A stretch of 22,166 nucleotides of DNA from CAIWXH01 sp964555675 (GTDB lineage: Bacteria > Chloroflexota > Chloroflexia > Chloroflexales > Chloroflexaceae). Of this stretch, positions 7,380-13,950 are shown in pieces. A model generated the notes under the pieces. The model searched no databases. It was given only the letters and a program-made list of their open reading frames with translations, and was not told the origin of the DNA. The stretch covers positions 1-22,166 of the forward strand of contig CAZKTU010000097.1 in the NCBI GenBank assembly GCA_964555675.1. The letters are read 5' to 3'. The position numbers and the translations under genes are program-made. How positions within the stretch are numbered: position 1 is the first letter of the stretch; every line of letters starts with the position of its first letter.

Positions 7380-7902
7380 CGCGAGCCTCCCTGGCGGCGC
7401 TAATAGCACTGACGATGTTCGGGTAGGCCCCACAGCGGCAGAGGTTCCCGCTCATCCAGGCGCGGATCTGCTCATCGCTGCCGGCGTGGCCCTCGCGCAG
7501 CAGCGCCGCGGCCGACATGATCTGTCCGGGGGTGCAGAAGCCGCACTGCAGGCCGTCGCAGCCGATAAACGCCTGCTGCAGGGGGTGGAGCTGCTCGCCC
7601 TCCGCCAGCCCCTCGATGGTGGTGACCATGCGACCCTCGGCCATAACCGCCAGGATGAGACAGGCGTTGACCCGTCGCCCGTCGAGGTGGACGGTGCAGG
7701 CGCCGCAGGCGCCCTGGTTGCAGCCCTTCTTGGTGCCGGTCAGCCCGAGGTGCTCGCGCAGCGCGTCGAGCAGGCTTGTGCGGGGCTCCAGGGCGAGTGT
7801 GTGAGTCCTGCCGTTCACGTGCAGGGTGAGCGGGCTCGGGCCTGGGCCGCGGATACTCGCCGACCCGTCCGTTGGGGGAGCCGGCTCGGGGGTGTCGTGC
7901 AT
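7366..7902 (-). CDS. paoA: Molybdenum hydroxylase [2Fe-2S] subunit
   Basis: A 178-residue electron-transfer subunit with two [2Fe-2S] clusters. The plant-ferredoxin-type cluster uses Cys61, Cys66, Cys69 and Cys81 (GCNQGACGACTVHLDG). The helical-domain cluster uses Cys120, Cys123, Cys155 and Cys157 (QCGFCTPG, NLCRCGAY). The ATG at 7902 has AAAGGAGG at ideal spacing. The first 20 residues are proline-rich without the RR motif or hydrophobic stretch of a Tat signal, whereas E. coli PaoA is exported, so I infer a cytoplasmic complex. It is first in the small-medium-large operon, transcribed away from a TetR gene. Confidence 0.93.
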   Translation of the reverse strand: MHDTPEPAPPTDGSASIRGPGPSPLTLHVNGRTHTLALEPRTSLLDALREHLGLTGTKKGCNQGACGACTVHLDGRRVNACLILAVMAEGRMVTTIEGLAEGEQLHPLQQAFIGCDGLQCGFCTPGQIMSAAALLREGHAGSDEQIRAWMSGNLCRCGAYPNIVSAISAAREARDAAV

Positions 7903-7924
7903 TGCTAAGGCCTCCTTTCGACAG

Positions 7925-7934
7925 TGTGTACACA
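7925..7934. promoter_or_regulatory. Palindrome between paoA and tetR, possible operator
   Basis: TGTGTACACA is a perfect 10-bp palindrome 22 bp upstream of the paoA start, within the 158-bp divergent region, and just upstream of the likely TetR-gene promoter. A dimeric TetR repressor commonly binds such a site to control itself and the divergent operon. It is short for a TetR operator, and no second copy is present. Confidence 0.35.
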
Positions 7935-7938
7935 TGTC

Positions 7939-7966
7939 TTGATATTCAACATCCGTCGCGTAAAAT
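7939..7966 (+). promoter_or_regulatory. Probable promoter of the TetR gene
   Basis: TTGATA and TAAAAT are separated by 16 bases, a good sigma-70-like arrangement, directed at the TetR gene 95 bp downstream. It lies 4 bp after the TGTGTACACA palindrome. I did not find an equally good promoter in the opposite direction for the oxidoreductase operon. Confidence 0.4.
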
Positions 7967-8060
7967 AGCAGCTGTCACCAGAGGACTATAGGGCGCGCGC
8001 AGGGGGCGGTCAATCAACAATCGGGGTGCGACTGTCGGACATGCAACACGGAGAGGGAAG

Positions 8061-8666
8061 ATGTCGAATCCGGAGCCACAGGAGGACCTACGGGTGCGGC
8101 GGACGCGCAAGCTGCTGATGGAGGCGCTGATCAGCCTGACCCTGGAGCAGGGGTTCACGGCGGTGAGCGTGCGCGCGATCACCGAGCGGGCGATGGTCAA
8201 CCGCGGGACCTTCTACCACCACTACGAGGACAAGTACGACCTGGTGCGCCAGCACATCGCCGTGCTGCTGGAGGAGCTGCAGCTCACCGAGGATGCACTC
8301 CCACTGCGGCCGGCGCAGCGCGACCAGAGCGAGCCGCTGCCGGAGGCCCTGCGCTTCCTGGAGCACATTGAGCGAAACCGGCGCTTCTACCAAACCATGC
8401 TTGGACGGAATGGGATGCCGGGGTTCGCCGACCTGCTCCAGCAGTATCTGGAGCGCAGCACGCGACAGCAGCTCGCTGAGCTGGTCGAGCGCTCGACGGC
8501 GCGCATGCCGGTTGCGCTGATGGCGCGGGCGGTGGCAAGCGCGACCGTCGGCGCGGTGGTGTGGTGGCTCGAGCAGACGCCGCACCCCACCCCGGCCCAG
8601 ATGGCTATCTGGTCGGTGCAGATGATCGGCGGGGGCCTCGGGTACGCCCTCGGCCTCGAGGGATAA
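8061..8666 (+). CDS. TetR-family regulator divergent from the molybdenum hydroxylase operon
   Basis: A 201-residue TetR/AcrR regulator. The N-terminal DNA-binding domain has RRTRKLLMEALISLTLEQGF followed by the helix-turn-helix VRAITERAMVNRGTFYHHYEDKYDL. The C-terminal ligand domain contains RFYQTMLGRNG and ends in ATVGAVVWWLEQ, a layout common to TetR C-terminal domains of the type seen in aromatic- or quinone-responsive regulators. GAGAGGG precedes the ATG. It is transcribed away from paoABC across 158 bp, so it very probably represses that operon until an aldehyde-like or aromatic ligand binds. The ligand is not known. Confidence 0.9.
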   Translation: MSNPEPQEDLRVRRTRKLLMEALISLTLEQGFTAVSVRAITERAMVNRGTFYHHYEDKYDLVRQHIAVLLEELQLTEDALPLRPAQRDQSEPLPEALRFLEHIERNRRFYQTMLGRNGMPGFADLLQQYLERSTRQQLAELVERSTARMPVALMARAVASATVGAVVWWLEQTPHPTPAQMAIWSVQMIGGGLGYALGLEG

Positions 8667-9086
8667 GGGCTGGAATGCGACAGGCAGTCGTGAATGATAC
8701 GTGTCGCAGATACTGGGTGTTGCTCACCTGGCACAAGCGAAATCAGCGACGTCTGTGTAGGCGATGCACCTCTCCGTCACGGGCGCAGGGGCTACGGCCA
8801 GCCGATGAGCACGAACGGGGACGAGTACTCGGGCCTGCCGACAAACATTATTTACAGTTATTGGTCTTCCGTCCAGGGGCTGAAACAGAGGGCCTCGTTT
8901 CGAAGCAACGACCGACGACCGGGAGGACACCTGCAGTAGTGGTCACCGTCCAGCGATGTCGAGCACAGTTACGGCAACAGCGGCGGCAGCTCAGCTACAA
9001 CCAGACGTCAGGCAGTCCCCGGTAATGCGCGCTCTCGGTCGTCAACTCGAGGAAGAGTGGCTTTCTGCTCATCCTGAAGACAAAAA
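8667..9086. other. Gene-free stretch downstream of TetR
   Basis: About 420 bases with no frame resembling a known protein. The open frames present are short, lack good ribosome binding sites and have unlikely composition. A locally AT-richer patch lies near 8840-8865. It separates the plus-strand TetR gene from the minus-strand Uma2 pseudogene. I see no RNA gene or repeat in it. Confidence 0.5.
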
Positions 9087-9122
9087 GCGCGTTCTCATCC
9101 GTTGCAACGGATGAGGACGCGC
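9082..9122 (-). terminator. Intrinsic terminator of the Uma2 gene
   Basis: Arms 9087-9104 and 9105-9122 form an 18-bp hairpin with one mismatch, centred on CCGTTGCAACGG. On the minus strand it is followed by five T residues (A5 at 9082-9086). It lies about 40 bp past the stop of the Uma2 frame, as expected for a rho-independent terminator. Confidence 0.8.
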
Positions 9123-9162
9123 CGCCCGTGGTTTGTTCGGGGCTGTAAAACGTTTTCCGCCG

Positions 9163-9783
9163 CTACTTGGCGTCAAGCACCTCGTCCACGCTGATGGTGA
9201 AGCTCTCCAGGAGCTTCGACATGGCGAGCTCGCCCCGATGAAAGATGCCATGCTCGACGTAGCCATCAGCCTCGAGCACCAGCACTGAAATCGTGCTCTT
9301 CAGGGGATTGACGATCCAGTACTCAGGAATGCCGGTCGCGGCATAGTCGAGCGGTTTCTCTTCTGTGTCACGCTCAGGGTTATCAGGACTCACAATCTCC
9401 ACTACAAGGTCAGCACCGAGCCAAAATGCGTTCTGCCGACGGGAGTCGTTCTCATCAAGCAGCACAAGGAGATCTGGCTCGCGGAACTTGCCCGCACGCA
9501 CTTGCACCCGAAGCGGCGCGTAGAAGACAGTACCACCGAGGCGCTAGACGAACGCGAAGAGCGCGAAAAAAAGCACGCGCGAGATGACCTGATGCTTGTC
9601 GGTGGGCATCGGCAGGATCTCGATATAGCCATCGGTGTATTCCAGCAGGCGATTGGTCTGGTTGCTTAGCAGCAGGTACTGCTCTTCGGTCCAATGCCCC
9701 TGAAGAGGGTCGAGGCTCAGCACAAGCTGATCACCCTCTTCCCAACTCATCCGTAGGTTGGCCTGCCGCGCATCGACTGCCAT
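9163..9783 (-). pseudogene. Uma2-family (PD-(D/E)XK-like) protein interrupted by TAG
   Basis: Two open segments in the same frame make one Uma2-family protein of about 206 codons, a normal length. Codons 1-79 hold WTEEQYLLLSNQTNRLLEYTDG and ILPMPTDKHQ. Codon 80 (9544-9546) is TAG. The remainder reads GGTVFYAPLRVQV, GKFREPDLLVLL, ADLVVEIVSPDNPERD, EKPLDYAATGIPEYWIVNP, which carries the acidic and lysine residues of the nuclease-like core. Uma2 proteins are abundant in cyanobacteria and Chloroflexota; their role is poorly known. The promoter and terminator are intact, so inactivation looks recent. Compared with relatives, one or two residues may also be missing at the stop. TAG is an ordinary stop elsewhere here (LysR, drrB, paoA), so readthrough is not the simplest view. 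Confidence 0.8.
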
Positions 9784-9820
9784 AGCCCTTACCTTTCCCA
9801 ACGTGGCGACCTCTACCCGC

Positions 9821-9850
9821 AGTATAGCCCAGACACTGCCGTCCTCGCAA
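9821..9850 (-). promoter_or_regulatory. Probable promoter of the Uma2 gene
   Basis: On the minus strand TTGCGA and TATACT are 18 bases apart, ending 38 bp upstream of the Uma2 ATG. The -10 is five of six to consensus. It lies between the transposase remnant and the gene. Confidence 0.45.
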
Positions 9851-9899
9851 CGCCGGCGCCAGGCCGCCCGTGTGTTCCGCATAGGGAAATTATTGACAC

Positions 9900-10290
9900 C
9901 GCCCTCGTCTAACGACCGGTAGCACGCCAGCCTGTTGAAAAAAGGAACGCCCAAAACGGCAGACACTGCTTGTAGATAATTCGCCATCTGAATGTGGAAT
10001 ACCCGCTTCTGCAGCCCGCTGTGGACAAGCAGTGATGCGTTCCCCTGTTGCGCCACATGGAAATGGCCGCCGGCCCCAGCTCCACGCCGCTAGCAAGCGC
10101 TTCAGATTCTGTCCTGTCGCCGTCACAACCCCCTCGCAGTTGACTTTTGCCAAGCCTCGCAGCCGGAATCGCTTCATGCCGTGCCACTCCTGCGCCTCGC
10201 CAAACAAGGGCTCGACCCAGATCTTGCGCTTCTCATAGGTCTGCTTGTAGTCTCTGGTCTGGTGGTAGCCCTGTACCCGCTCCACATAAC
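9900..10290 (-). pseudogene. IS1182-like transposase, C-terminal remnant
   Basis: From 10288 down to about 10058 the minus strand encodes YVERVQGYHQTRDYKQTY, KRKIWVEPLFGEAQEWHG, MKRFRLRGLAKVN and TGQNLKRLLAAWSWGRRPFP. This is the end of the DDE transposase of IS1182-type elements, where the Glu of VEPLFGEA is the last catalytic acidic residue. The N-terminal three quarters are missing. After RRPFP the reading seems to shift frame into a segment ending PFFNRLACYR, a plausible but unproven tail. The remnant stops exactly where the TetR promoter at 10291 begins. I could not identify terminal inverted repeats, so the left boundary is approximate. Confidence 0.7.
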
Positions 10291-10318
10291 TTGACAGGTT
10301 CCCAAAGACAGGTATACT
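10291..10318 (+). promoter_or_regulatory. Strong sigma-70-like promoter of the TetR gene
   Basis: TTGACA and TATACT separated by 16 bases form a nearly consensus promoter. An operator-like repeat starts two bases after the -10, so it covers the expected start site. The promoter abuts the transposase remnant. Confidence 0.75.
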
Positions 10319-10319
10319 A

Positions 10320-10341
10320 CCTAACAATTGTTCGTTCGATT
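10320..10341. promoter_or_regulatory. TetR operator copy 1
   Basis: CCTAACAATTGTTCGTTCG lies over the start site of the TetR promoter and just before the ATG. It shares about 15 of 20 positions with the site at 11023 and is related to that at 10957. It contains the palindrome AACAATTGTT. This position implies autorepression. Confidence 0.6.
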
Positions 10342-10348
10342 GCGCATC

Positions 10349-10939
10349 ATGACATCAGATCTTTCACCAGCCCGCGAGCGCGTGCTCGACGTGGCAGAAC
10401 AGCTCTTCAGCCAGCGGGGCTACGCCTCGGTAACCATGCGCGATATTGCCGCGCAGCTGAAGATGAAAGTTTCGTCGCTGTATTACCACGCCCCCAACGG
10501 CAAAGAGGAGCTCTTCGTCGCCGTGATGACGCGGAATTTGCGTCGGCATGAGCACGGTTTGCGTGAAGCCATCGATACAGCCGGGGAGCGGTGGCAGGAC
10601 CAACTGTACAGTGCCGCGCATTGGCTGCTCGCCCAGCCCTCGCTGGACATGGGCCGCTTCGCCCAGGTCGACCAGCATTCCTTAAGCAGCGAGCACGCCC
10701 AGCAGATCTTCCAGGGGATGTATACAGGGCTGTTCGCCCCGCTGGAGCAGATCTTCGCTAGGGCCCAGGCTGAGGTTGGCACCACGAGCCCCTATCCTGG
10801 CGTACTTGCCGGTGCCTTCCTCTCAATGCTCGAAGGGTTTCGTAACGCGCCCAAGCCGGTGCCCGGCTTTCCCCTCAGCGCCAGCCAGTCGCTTGATAGT
10901 GTTGTCGCAGTGTTGATCAAGGGTCTCGAAGCAGGCTAA
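10349..10939 (+). CDS. TetR-family regulator of the DrrAB-like exporter
   Basis: A 196-residue TetR regulator. LDVAEQLFSQRGYASVTMRDIAAQLKMKVSSLYYHAPNG is the helix-turn-helix domain, with the second helix MKVSSLYYHA. The rest is a helical ligand domain. I chose the ATG at 10349 over a TTG at 10328 because the latter lies inside the operator and promoter start. It is followed after 122 bp by the ABC exporter genes in the same direction, and three similar operator-like sequences lie before it and before the exporter. It therefore very likely represses itself and the exporter operon. The inducing compound is unknown. Confidence 0.9.
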   Translation: MTSDLSPARERVLDVAEQLFSQRGYASVTMRDIAAQLKMKVSSLYYHAPNGKEELFVAVMTRNLRRHEHGLREAIDTAGERWQDQLYSAAHWLLAQPSLDMGRFAQVDQHSLSSEHAQQIFQGMYTGLFAPLEQIFARAQAEVGTTSPYPGVLAGAFLSMLEGFRNAPKPVPGFPLSASQSLDSVVAVLIKGLEAG

Positions 10940-10956
10940 TTTTTTTGCCCGCGCTA

Positions 10957-10978
10957 CCTAACAAACATTAGTCCGTTT
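10957..10978. promoter_or_regulatory. TetR operator copy 2
   Basis: CCTAACAAACATTAGTCCGT matches the pattern of the sites at 10320 and 11023 (CCTAAC-R-A at the left, CGTT at the right). It lies over the expected -35 region of the exporter promoter, whose -10 may be TATAAC at 10996-11001. Confidence 0.55.
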
Positions 10979-11022
10979 CGTCTCCTGAGCGCCTGTATAA
11001 CCAAAAAATTTTCGCCGCTCGA

Positions 11023-11044
11023 CCTAACGAATGTTTGCTCGTTT
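11023..11044. promoter_or_regulatory. TetR operator copy 3
   Basis: CCTAACGAATGTTTGCTCGT, with AACGA and TCGTT arms, lies between the likely exporter promoter and the ribosome binding site of the ATPase gene. Together with copy 2 it brackets the promoter, an arrangement suited to tight repression. Confidence 0.6.
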
Positions 11045-11061
11045 TACAAGAAAGGACTCGC

Positions 11062-12042
11062 GTGAATCAGCCAGCGGTCGTTGTCCAGAAGCTTGTCCGG
11101 CGCTTTGGCGCCCGCACCGTCGTGGACGGTGTCTCGTTCGTGGTCGAGCAAGGGTCGATCTTCGGTTTCCTGGGGCCAAACGGCGCGGGGAAGAGCACCG
11201 TCGTGGCGATGCTGACCACCCTGCTCGCCCCCTCCGGCGGGCAGGCGTCCGTCGCCGGGTTCGATATCCGCACCCAGCCCGCCGAGGTGCGCCGGGTCAC
11301 CGGGGTGGCGCTCCAGGATGTCGGCCTCGACCCGCTGATGACCTCGCGCGAGCTGCTCATCCTCCAGGCCCGGCTCTACGGTATGACGCCTCGCCAGGCC
11401 CGTGCCCGTGCCGACGAGCTCCTCGCCCTGGTGGAGCTGGACCAGCCCGCGACCGTGGCGCAGCGCGTGGGCGCCTACAGCGGCGGCATGCGCCGCCGCC
11501 TCGACCTGGCGGTGGCCCTGGTGCATCAGCCCTCGGTGCTCTTCCTCGACGAGCCCACCACCGGGCTCGACCCGGCCAGTCGCCGCGCGATCTGGGCCGA
11601 GGTGCGCCGGCTCAACACCCAGCTAGGCATGACGGTCTTTCTGACCACACAGTACCTGGAGGAGGCCGACGAACTGGCCGGGCGGATCGCGATCATCAAC
11701 AAGGGACGGATCGCGGTCGAGGGCACGCCTGCCGCGCTCAAGGCGCGGCTCGGCGCCGAGTCGATCACAATCACGTTTCGCGACGCCGCCGCCGCCCAGA
11801 AAGGCTACGCCCTGCTCCACCTCGTCTCCGGCACGCCCGCCCAGCTCGATGGTCCCACGCTGCGCCTCTACCAGAGCCAGGCCGCGACCGCTGTTCCCGG
11901 CGTCGTTGGCCGCCTGCAGAGCGCCGGCCTGCCGATCGTGTCGCTCACGCTCACCCAGCCCTCGCTCGACGACGTGTTTCTGGAGGTCACCGGCCAGCGC
12001 TTTGTCGGCGCTGAAGCACCCGCGCTCACGCAGCTCGCATAA
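11062..12042 (+). CDS. drrA: ABC exporter ATP-binding protein, DrrA-like
   Basis: A 326-residue ATPase. Walker A is GPNGAGKS (38-45), the Q-loop is LQDVGLDP, the signature is YSGGMRRRLDLA, Walker B is VLFLDEPTTGLDP, and the switch reads LTTQYLEEAD with Gln in place of His, as is usual in the daunorubicin-resistance DrrA family. A C-terminal domain with SLTLTQPSLDDVFLEVTG is also typical of DrrA. The GTG at 11062 is preferred because AAAGGA lies 5 bases before it; an earlier start would overlap operator 3. It pairs with the permease 16 bases downstream to form an exporter of drugs, lipids or similar hydrophobic molecules. The substrate is not determined, and the symbol is by family. Confidence 0.92.
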   Translation: MNQPAVVVQKLVRRFGARTVVDGVSFVVEQGSIFGFLGPNGAGKSTVVAMLTTLLAPSGGQASVAGFDIRTQPAEVRRVTGVALQDVGLDPLMTSRELLILQARLYGMTPRQARARADELLALVELDQPATVAQRVGAYSGGMRRRLDLAVALVHQPSVLFLDEPTTGLDPASRRAIWAEVRRLNTQLGMTVFLTTQYLEEADELAGRIAIINKGRIAVEGTPAALKARLGAESITITFRDAAAAQKGYALLHLVSGTPAQLDGPTLRLYQSQAATAVPGVVGRLQSAGLPIVSLTLTQPSLDDVFLEVTGQRFVGAEAPALTQLA

Positions 12043-12058
12043 CAAAGGAACGCCCTCT

Positions 12059-12877
12059 ATGCAGACAGTGTCAACGGCACCCCTCGCGAATACCGTACCG
12101 CGGCTCCCCTTCCTCCTCCAGGTCGGCGTGCTGACCCGGCGCGCCGTGCTGACCGTGCTGCGCAGCCCGGGCTCCTACCTCCCGGGGCTGGTGCTGAGCG
12201 TCTTCTCGCTGCTGATCTACCAGGCCTCGCTCGGCAACGCCGCGAGCTTCCTGCCCGGCCTGAGCGGCACCAGCTATCTGGCGTTCCTCCTGCCGGGCGC
12301 GGTGCTCAACTCGGCCCTGAGCAGCTCGGGCATCGCTGGCCAGGCGATCGTGCGCGACATCGCCAACGGCTACTTCGCCAAGCTGAGCCTGACCCCGGTG
12401 AGCCGCGGCGCCCTGGTGCTGGGCGCGATGGCGGCTGGCGCCCTGGTGCTGGGCACGCAAGCCGTGCTGGTGGTACTGGTCGGCCTGCTGCTGGGACTCC
12501 AGTCGGCGACGGGAGCCTGGGGTCTGCTCGCGATCATCGGCATGGCGCTGCTGGTTGGCAACGCGCTTGCGGGCTTCACTGTAGGTATCGGGCTGCGCAC
12601 GGGTGACCCGGCGGCGACGCAGAGCGCCTCGTTCCTATTCTTCCCGCTCACGCTGCTCACCGCCGCGTTTGTGCCCCTGAGCCTGCTCGACGGCTGGCTG
12701 CGACTCGCCGCACAAGTTAACCCGATCACCTACATCCTTGAGGCGATGCGCGCGATCCTGATCGCCGGCTGGGGCGGCCCGGCCGACATCGCCATCGGGG
12801 TGGCAGTCGCGGGCGGGATGGGCCTGCTCACCTTCCTGTTCGCTCTGCTGAGCCTGCGTGCGCGGCGCTTCGCATAG
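12059..12877 (+). CDS. drrB: ABC-2 type exporter permease, DrrB-like
   Basis: A 272-residue membrane protein with about six hydrophobic segments. It begins with a cytoplasmic stretch containing LTRRAVLTVLRSPGSYLPGL, followed by a first helix, then LPGAVLNSALSSSGIAG and IVRDIANGYFAKLSLTPVSRGALVLG, which match the DrrB/ABC-2 permease pattern including the conserved D-x-x-x-G-x-x-x-K-L-x-x-x-P coupling segment. It ends with AQVNPITYILEAMRAIL and a last helix. AAAGGAA precedes the ATG. It forms the membrane half of the exporter with the preceding ATPase. Confidence 0.9.
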   Translation: MQTVSTAPLANTVPRLPFLLQVGVLTRRAVLTVLRSPGSYLPGLVLSVFSLLIYQASLGNAASFLPGLSGTSYLAFLLPGAVLNSALSSSGIAGQAIVRDIANGYFAKLSLTPVSRGALVLGAMAAGALVLGTQAVLVVLVGLLLGLQSATGAWGLLAIIGMALLVGNALAGFTVGIGLRTGDPAATQSASFLFFPLTLLTAAFVPLSLLDGWLRLAAQVNPITYILEAMRAILIAGWGGPADIAIGVAVAGGMGLLTFLFALLSLRARRFA

Positions 12878-12890
12878 AAAGGCTACCTTG

Positions 12891-13790
12891 ATGACCGAGC
12901 AGCATATGGACGGTAAGCTGGTGCTGATCACTGGCGGCACCGGCGGTATCGGCAAGCAGACAGCGATCGGCCTGGCGCGCCTAGGTGCTCTCGTCGTCGT
13001 CAACGGGCGCGACCCGGAGCGCGGCGCGCAGGGGGTCGCTGAGATCAAGCAGGCTAGCGGGAGCGACGCGGTCGAACTGCTGCTCGCCGATATGGCCTCG
13101 CAGGGGCAGGTGCGCCAGCTGGCGCGGGCCTTCAGCGCCCGCCATCGGCGCCTGGACGTGCTGATTAACAATGCCGGATGCGCCCCCAACGCGCGCCGCC
13201 TGACTGAGGACGGTCTGGAGTCCGCGTTCGCCGTCAACGTGGCGGCGCCCTATCTGTTGACGCAGCTGTTGCACGAGCAGCTGGCGGCCGCCGGCCCGGC
13301 GCGGGTGATCAACCTCGCCGGCGGCATCCCGTTCGGGCGCATCGACCCGCAGAACCTGCAGGCTGAGCGCTCATTCGGGCGCTTCGCGGTCTACTCACAC
13401 ACCAAGCGCATGATGCTTGCCCTGAGCCTGGTGTTCGCGCGCCGCCTTGAGGGGAGCGGGATCAGCGTGAACGTCGCGTACCCGGGCCAGGCCGACACGG
13501 CCCTCCTGCAATCCCAGACGCCCGAGCAGATGCCGGCCGTGCTGCGCTGGGTCGCGCCCTTGCTCGGGCGTCTGGTGCCGCGCGGCGAGGCGACGGTGGT
13601 GAAGGCGGCCCGCTGCAGCATCTTCCTGGCCTCTTCACCGGCCGTCGCCGGCCTGAGCGGCGGCTTCTTCAAGCCCGACACACGGCGCGGCTCGTGGCCG
13701 GCGGCTGCCCGCGATCCCCGCAATCAACAGCTGATCTGGGACACCCTGGAGCTGGCGACGGCACAGCCGCAAGCCCAGCTCAGCGCGTAA
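12891..13790 (+). CDS. SDR-family protein (retinol-dehydrogenase-like) lacking the catalytic Ser
   Basis: A 299-residue SDR of the retinol dehydrogenase/WW-oxidoreductase-like group. TGGTGGIG (14-21) binds the cofactor, and NGR (38-40) at the end of strand 2 suggests NADP(H). NNAG (93-96), Asn116, Tyr168 and Lys172 (YSHTK) are all present. The catalytic Ser normally found in a VSS-like motif is replaced: the strand reads RVINLAGGIPFG (Ala143, Gly144). The ATG at 12891 follows GAAAGG and comes 13 bases after the permease stop, so it belongs to the exporter operon. Co-expression with an exporter suggests modification of the exported or toxic compound, or a non-catalytic role. Substrate unknown. 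Confidence 0.88.
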   Translation: MTEQHMDGKLVLITGGTGGIGKQTAIGLARLGALVVVNGRDPERGAQGVAEIKQASGSDAVELLLADMASQGQVRQLARAFSARHRRLDVLINNAGCAPNARRLTEDGLESAFAVNVAAPYLLTQLLHEQLAAAGPARVINLAGGIPFGRIDPQNLQAERSFGRFAVYSHTKRMMLALSLVFARRLEGSGISVNVAYPGQADTALLQSQTPEQMPAVLRWVAPLLGRLVPRGEATVVKAARCSIFLASSPAVAGLSGGFFKPDTRRGSWPAAARDPRNQQLIWDTLELATAQPQAQLSA

Positions 13791-13808
13791 GCACCTACGG
13801 AGATTGCA

Positions 13809-13880
13809 ATGACCGCACAAGCACTGCCCGCCGGCTCCTGCGCAAGCCAGACGTGCATAATCCAGAACTGTCAGTATTGA
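13809..13880 (+). CDS. Possible 23-residue Cys-containing small protein
   Basis: A short frame starts with ATG 6 bases after ACGGAG, 18 bases behind the SDR stop and in the same operon. It encodes MTAQALPAGSCASQ, then TCIIQNCQY, with three cysteines. It ends inside the MarR promoter region. I do not recognise it. It may be a real small protein, or the first codons of a gene whose remainder was lost. Evidence is limited to the ribosome binding site and position. Confidence 0.3.
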   Translation: MTAQALPAGSCASQTCIIQNCQY

Positions 13881-13905
13881 CGATAATCAGTTATACTGAT
13901 AGTAT
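13877..13905 (+). promoter_or_regulatory. Probable promoter of the MarR gene
   Basis: TTGACG and TAGTAT are 17 bases apart in a distinctly AT-rich patch. The start site would fall about 40 bp before the MarR start codon. The spacer contains a perfect inverted repeat. Confidence 0.6.
13886..13900. promoter_or_regulatory. Probable MarR operator inside the promoter
   Basis: ATCAGT-TAT-ACTGAT is a perfect inverted repeat lying between the -35 and -10 elements. MarR proteins bind palindromes of about this size and repress by blocking polymerase. Binding by the MarR encoded directly downstream is inferred. Confidence 0.6.
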
Positions 13906-13950
13906 ATTAACCTGAGCGCTTCGGCGTGCCTTGTTCGTTGAGGATGTTTT

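Noticed and set aside
8561..9025. Open frames after the TetR gene
   Set aside because: They start inside the TetR gene or lack ribosome binding sites, and show no recognisable domain.
10922..10950. T-rich run after the TetR stop as a terminator
   Set aside because: Seven T residues are present but no stable hairpin precedes them.
11031..12014. Plus-strand 327-codon open frame over the DrrA gene
   Set aside because: It is an Arg/Pro-rich shadow in a neighbouring frame. The frame starting at 11062 has all ABC ATPase motifs.
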